A stretch of 64,000 bases of DNA from an uncultured Monoglobus sp. Lineage in GTDB: Bacteria; Bacillota; Clostridia; Monoglobales; Monoglobaceae. The notes beneath the pieces are model-generated. The model had not been told where the DNA came from, searched no databases, and saw only the letters and a list, made by a program, of their open reading frames with translations. Positions within the stretch are counted from its first letter, which is position 1. Every line of letters starts with the position of its first letter. Of the stretch, positions 16,794-24,991 are shown in pieces. A program made the translations under genes and the position numbers. The stretch covers positions 1-64,000 of the forward strand of contig CANQMT010000010.1 in the NCBI GenBank assembly GCA_947625055.1. Reading direction: 5' to 3'.

Positions 16794-16809
16794 AAAAGCG
16801 GTGATCATT

Positions 16810-17457
16810 ATGAAAAAAATAAAATACGTTATATTTGATATGGACGGGGTTATCGTAAATTCCGAGCCGGTGATCATGAAAGCGGCTCTCAGCGCGCTGA
16901 AGGAAGGCGGGATCCCGGCGTCGGTCAATGATTTTACCGAATTTATCGGAGCCGGAGAAGAGCATTTTATCATAGGCCCGTGCAGACGCGTCGGACGCGA
17001 AGATCTGATCGGCGAAATAACGGAACGCATGTTCTGTCATTTTGAAAGCACAATTGACGAGATGAAAGTCTTCCCGTCGTCAAAACCGCTGATCGAGAGT
17101 CTAAAAGACCGCGGTTTAACGCTTGCTCTTGTCAGCAGCGCGGCGGAGCGGAAGCTTAATTCTTCACTCAAGGCGGCGGATATCGATCCGAAAAATTTTA
17201 ATGTCATTTTGTCCGGCTCGGATGTGACCGAGAAAAAACCGTCGCCCATGCCGTACCTTCTTGCCGCGGAACGGCTTTCCGCAGAACCCGGGGATTGCCT
17301 TGTGATCGAGGACGCGCTCAGCGGAGTTAAGTCGGCCAAAAGCGCGGGAATGAGCTGCGCGGCGGTGACGACCTCGTTTAAAGCAGAGGAACTCCTCTCC
17401 GCCGGAGCCGACTGCGTTGTTGATGATATTGCAGAGTTACTTAAAATCATAAAGTAG
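16810..17457 (+). CDS. HAD-superfamily phosphatase (beta-phosphoglucomutase-like)
   Basis: 215-residue cytoplasmic hydrolase or phosphomutase. HAD motif I FDMDGVIVNSEP with both aspartates near residue 9, motif II LVSSAAERKL near 110, the lysine KKPSPMPYLLAAERL near 140, and motif IV IEDALSGVKSAKSAGM near 165, with a helical cap after motif I. Substrate cannot be told from sequence; this subgroup includes phosphoglycolate phosphatases and beta-phosphoglucomutases. The ATG at 16810 is preferred, though a GTG at 16801 is possible. addB follows 8 bases later, so the two are co-transcribed. Confidence 0.85.
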   Translation: MKKIKYVIFDMDGVIVNSEPVIMKAALSALKEGGIPASVNDFTEFIGAGEEHFIIGPCRRVGREDLIGEITERMFCHFESTIDEMKVFPSSKPLIESLKDRGLTLALVSSAAERKLNSSLKAADIDPKNFNVILSGSDVTEKKPSPMPYLLAAERLSAEPGDCLVIEDALSGVKSAKSAGMSCAAVTTSFKAEELLSAGADCVVDDIAELLKIIK

Positions 17458-17465
17458 GTGGGATC

Positions 17466-20400
17466 ATGTTCAAGGTCGTTTACGGCACCGCCGAGTATGA
17501 CGGCGGAGCTTATCTTTTTGAGAATATCAAGGAAAACATAAGCAAAAACATAAAATCATATATATTGGTGCCGGAGCAGTTTTCGGTGTTTACCGAGCGG
17601 AGAATAATAGCCGCTTTTGGCGTGTCAGCGCAAAAAAACGCGGAGGTGCTGACTTTTTCGCGGCTGTCGGATCTGGTTCTGTCCGAGCTAGGCCCGCTGA
17701 GGCTCAACTATATTGACGGCGCGGGCAAGGAGATCTTAGCCGCGCGGACAATGCAGCTTATTGAGAAAAAATTAGATTATTTTTTGCCGAACGTTCATCA
17801 GAAAGGGTTTTCCGGTCTGATGTCGGAGCTTGTTTCGGAGTTCAAGCGCTACGGCCACACCTATGATTCGCTGAGAACCGCTGCGGAAAAATTCAAAAAC
17901 ACCGAGCTTTCGCGAAAACTTATTGATATGGCGCTGTTTTATGAGGTTTATGACGGGCTTATCAACAAAAACAACTCGGACGCAGAGGATAATTTGGCGT
18001 TAGCGGTTTCAAAAATCAAAGATTTTGACATGATAAACGGTTCCTGCATATTTGTCAGCGAATTTCGCAGCTTTACGCCGCTTGAACAGAGGGCGCTTGC
18101 CGAGCTTATTAAAAAATCGGCGGAATTTCGTCTGATCTTGTGCTGCGACGATCCGGAACGGCCCGATGATCTGTTCGCAGTTCCGGCCTCTGCGTATCGC
18201 GCTTTGAGAGACGCGGCCGCAGCGGCGGGCACGGAGATCGGACGGCCCGAAAAATTAAAATACCAAAAACCGATGGCGCCCGATATTCGCCACATGGTTC
18301 GCAATTATTTCAAGATCCGTCCCGAAAAATACCAAAAGCCCGCAAAACATATCCATTTTATGCGGCCCGAAAGCTATTTCAATGAGGTCGAAGCTGCGGC
18401 GGCTTTAATCCACAGGCTGTGCCGCGAACGCGGCTGCAGGCAGAGTGATTTTCTCATTCTTGCGCGCGACACCGAGGAATACAGCGCTTTGATCCCCCTC
18501 GTATTTGAAGATTATGGGATAAATGTGTTCCTTGATAAGCGCAGATCGCTGGTCGAAAATCCGTATTTGCTGTATTTGTCTGCGGTTATCGACGTTTTGG
18601 GACGCGGATTTTCTTATGAACGCGTTATGGTTATGACAAAAAGCGGATTTTGCGACGGTCTAAGCGTCGGCGAAAGAGACATATTTGAAAATTATCTGTT
18701 AGCGGTCAACCCAGGACACGCCATGTGGAACAGCGCGGAAAACTGGAGCTTTAATCCGAACAAGTCGATGTTTGACATGGAAATGATAAACAAAGTCAAG
18801 GCCAAGATTCTTGATCCCGTGACGGATCTTAAAAAATCGATCAAGGGCAGAAAGACCGCCGGAGACATAGCGGAGGCGCTGTTTGAATTTATCGAGCGAG
18901 GCCGACACAGGGAAATAATGCGTGAAATTTGCGACAGGCTTTCGGACAAGGGGCTTGTGTACCTTGCCGAGGAATATCGAATGGCCTGGAACAGTGTCAT
19001 CTCCGTGCTTGGCGAAATTAACGAGATAATGGGCGGCGCACCGATGACATACGAAAAATTTTATGAGCTGTTCACCTCCGCCTGTTCGGGAATAAAAGTC
19101 GGGGTTTCGCCTCAGACGATAGACGGCGCGGCGTTCAGCGGGATCGACATGTTCCGAAGCGCCGGAGTCAAGGTCGTTATCGTCCTCGGAGTGACCGACG
19201 GCGTTTTCCCCGGGATCCGCGGAAGCGAGGGTCTGATCTCAGACGCGGAGCGGCGCATGCTTCGGGACGAGGGATTCGAGCTTGCCATGACGGCGGCCGA
19301 AAAAACGGTCGATGAGAATATGCTGATATATAACGTGCTTTCCGCGGCTTCGGACGAGATATATTTTATGTCTCCCCAAAGCTCGGGCAGCGATACGCTG
19401 GATCCGTCGAGGATAGCGGTAAAACTTAAAGAGATCTTTGACGCGGAAGATGAGGAGCCGCAAAAAATTCCCGAGACGAGGAACGCCGCACTGCGTGAGC
19501 TTAAACGGAGAAAAGCGGCGGAACTCGGGGGAAAGGGGACCGAAACTCTTGAGGCCGCTTTTGAGGGTGATGAGAATTACGGGCGTTTCCTGAGGCGGGT
19601 CTATAACGCCGAAAGAGGTTACGATTCTTTGTCAAAAGACGCGGTGACGCGGCTCTATGGCAGAGACATAATACTCAGCGCGTCGAAACTTGAGCGTTAC
19701 AACGGCTGCGCTTTTTCGTATTTTATGCGTTACGGTCTTTACGCCGCCCCCCGCGAGCCTGCGAGCTTTGATCCGCTGAGTATGGGCAATGTGCTTCACG
19801 GAGCCCTTGAACGGTATTTTGACGGCAAAACCGACTTTGAATCCGTCACCCGCGAGCAGTGCCGAAAAGAGATCAACGCAATAATCGAGGACATCGCGGG
19901 AAGCGCGGATGAGATCATGTACCGCAGTTCGGCTTATTATAAATATCTGATAATGCGGATGAGCGGGATCGCATCGACCACAGCGTGGGAGACAATAAAA
20001 TTTTTCCGCGTCTCAAAATTCAGACCCATAGGGTTTGAGGTCAGGATAGGAGATGACGGAAAAGTTCCGCCGCTCAGGATCCGCACATCAAACGGGAACG
20101 CCTCGGTTGAGGGGTTCGTTGACCGTGTTGACGGCGTGGAGATCGGCGGAAAGCAGTATATCAGCGTTGTGGATTACAAATCCTCAAAAAAGACGCTGGA
20201 CGAGCCTCTGGCCGAGGCCGGGGTGAAGTTTCAGCCGCTGGTCTACACGGACGCTTTGTGCAGGGCCGACGGAAGCGAGCCCGCCGCCATACTTTATCAG
20301 CAGATGAACGATCCGATCGTGGACGGCGGCGAAGGCATGAGCGATGAAAAATATGAGAAGGCGGTAAGAAAAGAAGTTGCCGCCTCGGGCTGGGTGATAG

Positions 20401-20645
20401 ACGATAAAGAGACTCTGGACGCGTTTGCGAATGATGATTACGCCAAAGCGAAAAATTTTAAAACCATTCCGTCCGAAGAAATGAAGAAACGGCTCAAAAA
20501 CGCCGAAAAAAAGATAGCCGAGTCCGCTGAAGGAATACTGAGCGGCAAAATATCGGTCGATCCTTATACCGAATACGGTCATGACCCGTGTCTGTTTTGC
20601 GATTACGGAAAGATTTGCGGTCAGGACAAGAAGTTCACAAGATAA
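17466..20645 (+). CDS. addB: ATP-dependent helicase/nuclease subunit B (AddB)
   Basis: 1059-residue subunit of the AddAB helicase-nuclease, which resects double-strand breaks for RecA and reads Chi sites. The N-terminal ~300 residues are helicase-like (YILVPEQFSVFTERRI). The C-terminal RecB-type nuclease has GFVDRVDGVEIGGKQYISVV and DYKSSKK near residues 890-910 and FQPLVYTDAL after it. The iron-sulfur cluster cysteines are at YNGCAFSYF near 745 and DPCLFCDYGKIC at the C-terminus. No addA follows; the next gene is unrelated, so the partner must be elsewhere. Confidence 0.92.
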   Translation: MFKVVYGTAEYDGGAYLFENIKENISKNIKSYILVPEQFSVFTERRIIAAFGVSAQKNAEVLTFSRLSDLVLSELGPLRLNYIDGAGKEILAARTMQLIEKKLDYFLPNVHQKGFSGLMSELVSEFKRYGHTYDSLRTAAEKFKNTELSRKLIDMALFYEVYDGLINKNNSDAEDNLALAVSKIKDFDMINGSCIFVSEFRSFTPLEQRALAELIKKSAEFRLILCCDDPERPDDLFAVPASAYRALRDAAAAAGTEIGRPEKLKYQKPMAPDIRHMVRNYFKIRPEKYQKPAKHIHFMRPESYFNEVEAAAALIHRLCRERGCRQSDFLILARDTEEYSALIPLVFEDYGINVFLDKRRSLVENPYLLYLSAVIDVLGRGFSYERVMVMTKSGFCDGLSVGERDIFENYLLAVNPGHAMWNSAENWSFNPNKSMFDMEMINKVKAKILDPVTDLKKSIKGRKTAGDIAEALFEFIERGRHREIMREICDRLSDKGLVYLAEEYRMAWNSVISVLGEINEIMGGAPMTYEKFYELFTSACSGIKVGVSPQTIDGAAFSGIDMFRSAGVKVVIVLGVTDGVFPGIRGSEGLISDAERRMLRDEGFELAMTAAEKTVDENMLIYNVLSAASDEIYFMSPQSSGSDTLDPSRIAVKLKEIFDAEDEEPQKIPETRNAALRELKRRKAAELGGKGTETLEAAFEGDENYGRFLRRVYNAERGYDSLSKDAVTRLYGRDIILSASKLERYNGCAFSYFMRYGLYAAPREPASFDPLSMGNVLHGALERYFDGKTDFESVTREQCRKEINAIIEDIAGSADEIMYRSSAYYKYLIMRMSGIASTTAWETIKFFRVSKFRPIGFEVRIGDDGKVPPLRIRTSNGNASVEGFVDRVDGVEIGGKQYISVVDYKSSKKTLDEPLAEAGVKFQPLVYTDALCRADGSEPAAILYQQMNDPIVDGGEGMSDEKYEKAVRKEVAASGWVIDDKETLDAFANDDYAKAKNFKTIPSEEMKKRLKNAEKKIAESAEGILSGKISVDPYTEYGHDPCLFCDYGKICGQDKKFTR

Positions 20646-20674
20646 ACAAGCCAAAAAAGCAGAGGAGGATAACT

Positions 20675-21196
20675 ATGAAAATACTGCTGGTTATAGATAT
20701 GCAGAACGATTTTATTGACGGGGCTCTCGGCACCAAGGAGGCCGAGGCTGTAGTGCCGAGGGTTTGCGAAAAGATCAGAGATTTTGACGGGATCGTTCTC
20801 GCGACCCGCGACACACACGGCGAGGATTATCTTGGCACTCAGGAAGGAAAAAATCTTCCGGTCGTTCACTGTGTAAAAAACAGTCCGGGCTGGGAAATAA
20901 GGTCGGAGATAGCGAAACTTATCACCGCCGAGCCGATCGACAAGCCGTCGTTCGGAAGCTCGGAGCTCGCGGATAAGCTAAAGGCGTTGGATAAAGAAGA
21001 AAAAATTGAGAGCGTGACTCTCATAGGTCTGTGTACCGACATCTGCGTCATATCAAACGCGATGATAGTAAAAGCCGCACTGCCCGAAGTTCCGGTGATC
21101 GTTGACGCGGCGTGCTGCGCCGGAGTTACTCCCGAAAGCCACAAAACAGCGCTTGAGGCCATGAAGCCGTGCCAGATAACAATTGAAAATGAATAG
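20675..21196 (+). CDS. Isochorismatase-family cysteine hydrolase (nicotinamidase-like)
   Basis: 173 residues. LVIDMQNDFIDGALG holds the catalytic aspartate (residue ~8), and LIGLCTDICVISNA holds the nucleophilic cysteine near residue 117, with VDAACCAGVTPESH after it. The overall pattern is closest to nicotinamidases that deamidate nicotinamide for NAD salvage, but other amidase substrates are possible. The start at 20675 has GAGGAGG just upstream; longer starts run into addB. It probably shares the addB transcript. Confidence 0.85.
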   Translation: MKILLVIDMQNDFIDGALGTKEAEAVVPRVCEKIRDFDGIVLATRDTHGEDYLGTQEGKNLPVVHCVKNSPGWEIRSEIAKLITAEPIDKPSFGSSELADKLKALDKEEKIESVTLIGLCTDICVISNAMIVKAALPEVPVIVDAACCAGVTPESHKTALEAMKPCQITIENE

Positions 21197-21204
21197 CGAT
21201 AACG

Positions 21205-21640
21205 TAGTGATTAGTGCTTAGCGAATAGTGAATAGGGCGGGCGGCCGAGGTCGTCCGCCCCTACGTCATATTGCGCACTTTGGCCGTAGGGGACGGGTCC
21301 CCCGGCGTTCCGTAAGATATTAAGGCTGCGCACCCTGTAGGGGCGGATATTATCCGCCCGCTCGGCTCCCCAGGGGGAGCTGTCACCGAAGGTGACTGAG
21401 AGGGGAACTACATACGAGAACCCCTCTCCGTCTTTCCGCCGTTGGCGGAAATCCACCTCTCCCCAAGGAGAGGCAAAGTTAGGCTCCCCTAGGGGGGAGC
21501 TGTCACCGAAGGTGACTGAGAGGGGAACTACATACGAAAACCCCTCTCCGTCAGACTTCGCCTGACACTTCTCCCCAAGGAGAGGCAAAATTAGGCTCCC
21601 CTAGGGGGGAGCTGTCACCGAAGGTGACTGAGAGGGGATT
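21205..21640. repeat. R1/R2 repeat array (MITE-like)
   Basis: First comes an R1 unit (TAGTGATTAGTNNTTAGCGAA followed by GGGCGG...CCGCCC(CT)ACG inverted repeats, about 21211-21365). Then R2 units follow: three copies of GAGCTGTCACCGAAGGTGAC-type sequence at about 21377, 21497 and 21610 and two of the CTCTCCCCAAGGAGAGGC end, in tandem with about a 118-bp period. R2 units elsewhere have matching inverted ends. No gene lies here. Related units are at 43862-44059, 48943-49195 and (R1 only) 30474-30545. Confidence 0.8.
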
Positions 21641-21678
21641 TTTGCTTCACAAAGTTTATTGTTTTTTGTTATTTTTCA

Positions 21679-21707
21679 TTGACCTTTTTGGGAGAGTGTG
21701 ATAAAAT
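21679..21707 (+). promoter_or_regulatory. Promoter of the AbrB-type regulator and its leader
   Basis: TTGACC (21679-21684), 17-base spacer, TAAAAT (21702-21707). The predicted start near 21713 is the first base pair of the leader hairpin. Confidence 0.75.
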
Positions 21708-21711
21708 ATAT

Positions 21712-21886
21712 CTGCCACATAAGTTAATATTTTAACCACGCTACTAAAGTGTGCGTTTTACGCCTTAGGCAAAAATGTACGCTCTATATTCGCATACTTT
21801 AGTAGTGGTGAAATACTTGTGTGGCAGCAATCGGAGCTAAGCATTTTTCGTGTGCGGTTCCGATTGGGCCGCACATTTTTATTTTT
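21712..21886 (+). ncRNA. Structured 5' leader RNA upstream of the AbrB-type regulator
   Basis: A 116-nt hairpin: CTGCCACA (21712-21719) with TGTGGCAG (21820-21827), a 15-bp inner stem CTACTAAAGTGTGCG (21741-21755) with CGCATACTTTAGTAG (21791-21805), and paired sequence between. Then AATCGGA (21829-21835) can pair with TCCGATT (21859-21865). The latter lies in the loop of the hairpin TGTGCGG (21851-21857)/CCGCACA (21869-21875), followed by TTTTTATTTTTT. Either an attenuator or a pseudoknotted terminator. Same architecture as 6474-6660. Confidence 0.6.
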
Positions 21887-21902
21887 TCAAGGAGGAACTG
21901 AT

Positions 21903-22145
21903 ATGACGGTTAACATTGACGGCACGGGAAGAATGGTTATACCGAAGGAATATCGCGAGGAATTTAATTTAAAGCCCAACAGCACAGCAAATCTTTTGCC
22001 CTCGCCGGACGGCATGGGGCTTGTTCTGTTCAGGCTCACGCCTAAGTGCGCCAACTGCGGCAGCGAGCGAGAGCTTACAGTGATCGAAAACGTATGTCTG
22101 TGCGAGGGGTGCAGAAAATTATTCAAATATAAGTTGAATAAGTAG
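21903..22145 (+). CDS. AbrB/SpoVT-type regulator with zinc ribbon (paralogue)
   Basis: 80 residues. Swapped-hairpin DNA-binding segment near residues 5-22 (IDGTGRMVIPKEYREEFNLK), then a zinc-ribbon pattern CANCG ... CLCEGC. Same architecture as the gene at 96-341, but clearly diverged. AAGGAGG precedes the ATG; a longer in-frame start lies inside the terminator-like leader hairpin and is rejected. A helix-turn-helix gene follows 37 bases later, so the two likely form a regulatory operon controlled by the structured leader. Confidence 0.8.
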   Translation: MTVNIDGTGRMVIPKEYREEFNLKPNSTANLLPSPDGMGLVLFRLTPKCANCGSERELTVIENVCLCEGCRKLFKYKLNK

Positions 22146-22182
22146 CCGCAATTCATATTATTACGGAAAGAGGTGATATATC

Positions 22183-22401
22183 ATGTTTTTTAAATCAAAT
22201 CTTCGCGTCATTCGCGAACGCAAAAATGTTTCGCCGAGCGAGGCGGCCAAAGTGATCGGCATGTCGGAGAAGGAATATTTGAAATACGAGCGGCATCCGA
22301 AGAACCTGGATGCTTATGACATACTCGAGCTTTCGCGGTTTTTTGGAACATCAATGCTTTATATCGCGGGATATACAAATGATCCGGATCCGGATAAATA
22401 A
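22183..22401 (+). CDS. XRE-family helix-turn-helix regulator
   Basis: 72-residue Cro/CI-type DNA-binding protein consisting of little more than the helix-turn-helix domain: LRVIRERKNVSPSEAAKVIG then MSEKEYLKYERHPKNLDAYDILELSRFF. AAAGAGGTGAT precedes the ATG. It follows the AbrB-type gene and is probably co-transcribed. Targets unknown. Confidence 0.82.
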   Translation: MFFKSNLRVIRERKNVSPSEAAKVIGMSEKEYLKYERHPKNLDAYDILELSRFFGTSMLYIAGYTNDPDPDK

Positions 22402-22403
22402 TT

Positions 22404-22428
22404 AAAACCACGCCTTTGGCGGTGGTTT
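22404..22428 (+). terminator. Terminator of the AbrB/HTH operon
   Basis: AAACCACGCC pairs (one bulge) with GGCGGTGGTTT directly after the HTH stop codon. Confidence 0.7.
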
Positions 22429-22433
22429 CTGCG

Positions 22434-22635
22434 TGTAGAAAAGCTCCGTTTTTCAAAAATTATTCGCCCGCCCGGTTGCGCGAGCCGCCTCCGCCCCTCG
22501 CGCTTTTCGGTAGCCCTGAACCCCTGAAAATATGCGGTTTGTGCGAGCTGAAAACAGTTTCTTTGCCGTCCGGGCGGGGCATGACGGAACCGGGTCCGGC
22601 GATAATATCAAAACTGTTTTTAGCTCGCAGCTTTA
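22434..22635 (+). repeat. R3 dispersed repeat, copy A
   Basis: Member of a three-copy family sharing TGTAGAAAAA at one end, a core that includes GGGCATGACGGAACCGGGTC, and TTTTTAGCTCGCAGCTTTA at the other. This copy is the longest (about 200 bp) and carries an internal segment not seen in copy B. It lies between two terminators of convergent genes. No coding sequence. Confidence 0.75.
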
Positions 22636-22669
22636 TTATAGCTATATTAGCAAGATTTTTTCGACAATC

Positions 22670-22696
22670 AAAACCACCGCTTTTGGCGGTGGTTTT
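22670..22696. terminator. Terminator of the GH13 gene
   Basis: AAAACCACCGC pairs with GCGGTGGTTTT; A and T runs allow it to work on either strand. It lies at the 3' end of the leftward glycosidase gene. Confidence 0.75.
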
Positions 22697-22699
22697 AAC

Positions 22700-24694
22700 T
22701 TATATCTCGTCGGAATTAAGATAGAACTCGCAGCCCAATGGCTCGAGGGTAACTTCAAGAGTGTTGTTCCTGCATGGGATAATGTCGGGATTTGTGATCC
22801 CCTTTGAGAAATATGTGAAGTCGCCCAGCACCGACACGTCAAGATCGACGCGCTTGCGCTCAAAGCTGCGGTTTATCGCGCAGACCGCGATCGAGTTCCG
22901 CGCCTTTTTGCCGAACGAGTCTTTGCCGTCCGAGGTGTAACGGGCGTAGATATAAATATCGCCCGAGGCGTAGAGCGTCTTGTATCTTCCGGTTTTCAGG
23001 CAGTCGAGTCTGTTGCGGAGCGCGCCCAGATCGGCGTACCACCCGCGGAGGTCGGGATCGACCGAGCGCCACGGGTATGTGCCGCGGTTAAACGGGTCGC
23101 CTCCGCCCTGCATTCCGACCTCGTCGCCGTAGTATATGCACGGAACGCCCACATAGGTCATCTGCACGAACGACAGAAGCTTTAAGCGGAAGGTCGCCAG
23201 CTCCTCGTCGCCCGAGCTGAGTTTGCGCGTTCCGCAGTCGTGCGACAGGCCGCCCAGCAGGGTCTTTATCCGCATAGTGTCGTGGGTGCCCACAATGTTC
23301 ATCAGCGCGTGGACAGTCTCTTTCGGATAGTTCTCAAAAATCGACATCATCCGCGCGTTCAGCGTTCCCGCGTCGATCCCGCCGAGCAAAAACGCCAGCA
23401 TATTGTCCTTAAACGGATAGTTCATCACCGAGTCGAGCTCGTCTCCGAACAGGTACTCCCTCGGAATGTCATACGAAACTTTGTTTGACGCGTCTTCCCA
23501 GACCTCGCCGATGATGACCGCGTCCTTGTTTTGTTTCTTGACCTCGCGGCGCAGGATCTTTATAAACTCGTCGGGCAGCTCGTCTGCAACGTCGAGCCTC
23601 CAGCCCGAAGCGCCGCGGCGGAGCCATGTCTTCACGACCGCGTCGTCGCCGCGCAGAATGTAGTCGAGGTACGACGGCGTCATCTCCTTGATGTTCGGCA
23701 GGTTGCTGCAGCCCCACCAGCTCTCGTAGTTCGGGTACTCGGTGAACTGGTACCATTCGCGGTACGGGCTGTCGGGGTTTTGGAACGCGCCGACGTTCGC
23801 GCCGTAGCTGCCGTATTTGTTGAAGTAAATGCTGTCCGAGCCGGTGTGGCTGAAAACGCCGTCAAGGATCACGCGTATGCCGCGGGCTTCGGCCTCCTCG
23901 CAGAGGCGCGTGAAGATCTCGTTGGTTCCGAACATCGGGTCAACGTTCATATAGTCCGCGGTGTCGTATTTGTGGTTGGAGTACGCGTCGAATATGGGGT
24001 TGAGGTAAATAACGCCCACGCCGAGGCTTTTTAAGTAGTCGAGCTTCTGTATGATACCGCGGAGGTTGCCGCCGTAAAAGTCGTTGCAGGCGGGGCCCAT
24101 TTCAAAGGGGTGCGAGTTGAACGAGATCTGCTCGTACCAGTCGTTGTGTATCACATACTCGTTGCGCTTTTTGGGGATAGCTCCGTCGGTGTCGCTGTGG
24201 TCGCCGAAAAAGCGGTCGGTGAATATCTGGTACATGATCCGTCCCTTGAACCAGTCGGGGGTCTTGTATTTTTTGTCGTATATCGTTATCTGGTAGCTGT
24301 TGTCGCGCGGCTGGGTGTCGATCCTGCCCACGCCGCCGAGCTTCTCGCTGTTGTTGGTGTAGTATATCGTCTCGTCTCCGCATTCTATTACAAAATAGTA
24401 CCAGATGAGCTGGCCGGTCTCCGGGGTCGGTATTTTCGCGGTGTACATAACACTGCCGTCATCGTCGCCCGGGTCCTGCTTGATGTCCGGATAGTGGGGC
24501 GAGATCTTAGCATGCTTTTTCTCCGAGGTCATCTCAAAAAACACCTCGTTGTCATCCACCCAGAAACGGGCGCGGACGCGGTCGGGCTTAATGTCAGAGC
24601 TTATTCTGATTCCAAGGTGCACAAAACTGTCGGTAGGCGCCGCGCCGAACGGCATGCGGTAAGCCGTGTCGTGAGAGTTATGAAAAATCTGCAT
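22700..24694 (-). CDS. GH13 family alpha-glucan hydrolase (neopullulanase/cyclomaltodextrinase-like)
   Basis: 664 residues, no signal peptide, so probably cytoplasmic, acting on imported maltodextrins or intracellular glycogen. The N-terminal ~145 residues form a beta-sandwich as in CBM34-type enzymes. The (beta/alpha)8 barrel carries the four GH13 regions: DGVFSHTG, GWRLDVADEL (nucleophile Asp), GEVWEDA (acid/base Glu) and VGTHDT (third Asp). The C-terminal ~90 residues are a beta domain. GGAGGAAAC precedes the ATG. The gene starts only 32 bases after a tRNA-operon terminator hairpin in the same direction. Confidence 0.88.
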   Translation of the reverse strand: MQIFHNSHDTAYRMPFGAAPTDSFVHLGIRISSDIKPDRVRARFWVDDNEVFFEMTSEKKHAKISPHYPDIKQDPGDDDGSVMYTAKIPTPETGQLIWYYFVIECGDETIYYTNNSEKLGGVGRIDTQPRDNSYQITIYDKKYKTPDWFKGRIMYQIFTDRFFGDHSDTDGAIPKKRNEYVIHNDWYEQISFNSHPFEMGPACNDFYGGNLRGIIQKLDYLKSLGVGVIYLNPIFDAYSNHKYDTADYMNVDPMFGTNEIFTRLCEEAEARGIRVILDGVFSHTGSDSIYFNKYGSYGANVGAFQNPDSPYREWYQFTEYPNYESWWGCSNLPNIKEMTPSYLDYILRGDDAVVKTWLRRGASGWRLDVADELPDEFIKILRREVKKQNKDAVIIGEVWEDASNKVSYDIPREYLFGDELDSVMNYPFKDNMLAFLLGGIDAGTLNARMMSIFENYPKETVHALMNIVGTHDTMRIKTLLGGLSHDCGTRKLSSGDEELATFRLKLLSFVQMTYVGVPCIYYGDEVGMQGGGDPFNRGTYPWRSVDPDLRGWYADLGALRNRLDCLKTGRYKTLYASGDIYIYARYTSDGKDSFGKKARNSIAVCAINRSFERKRVDLDVSVLGDFTYFSKGITNPDIIPCRNNTLEVTLEPLGCEFYLNSDEI

Positions 24695-24725
24695 ACTGTT
24701 TCCTCCATAACATTAACTTGGTTTT

Positions 24726-24757
24726 AAAAAGCGCCGCGCAACAGCGCGGCGCTTTTT
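24726..24757. terminator. Terminator of the tRNA-Asp/Thr operon
   Basis: AAAAAGCGCCGCGC pairs with GCGCGGCGCTTTTT around a short loop. It works on the minus strand after tRNA-Thr. Confidence 0.85.
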
Positions 24758-24832
24758 GGAGCTGCCTAGCAGATTCGAACTGCCGACCTCTTCCTTACCA
24801 AGGAAGTGCTCTGCCTGCTGAGCTAAGGCAGC
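24757..24832 (-). tRNA. tRNA-Thr(GGT)
   Basis: 76 nt on the minus strand with encoded CCA. Acceptor stem GCTGCCT/AGGCAGC; anticodon loop TTGGTAA gives GGT. Second gene of a two-tRNA operon. Confidence 0.96.
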
Positions 24833-24834
24833 GT

Positions 24835-24911
24835 TGGCGATCCGGATGGGGTTCGAACCCACGACCTCCAGCGTGACAGGCTGGCATTCTAACCAACTGA
24901 ACTACCGGACC
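24835..24911 (-). tRNA. tRNA-Asp(GTC)
   Basis: 77 nt on the minus strand with encoded CCA. The anticodon stem-loop CCAGC CTGTCAC GCTGG gives GTC. First gene of the operon. Confidence 0.96.
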
Positions 24912-24926
24912 GTAAACAGCTTTAAT

Positions 24927-24956
24927 ATAATAGCACATCAGGGCCCGTATTGTCAA
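24927..24956 (-). promoter_or_regulatory. Promoter of the tRNA-Asp/Thr operon
   Basis: On the minus strand, TTGACA (24951-24956), 18-base spacer, TATTAT (24927-24932), just upstream of tRNA-Asp. Confidence 0.75.
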
Positions 24957-24991
24957 TAGTTTTTTGAAAAATTTTTGTTTCCGACGGCATG

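Noticed and set aside
21712-21827. 6S RNA
   Set aside because: The hairpin is too short and too evenly paired, lacks the large central bubble, and is followed by a separate terminator-like hairpin and a coding gene.
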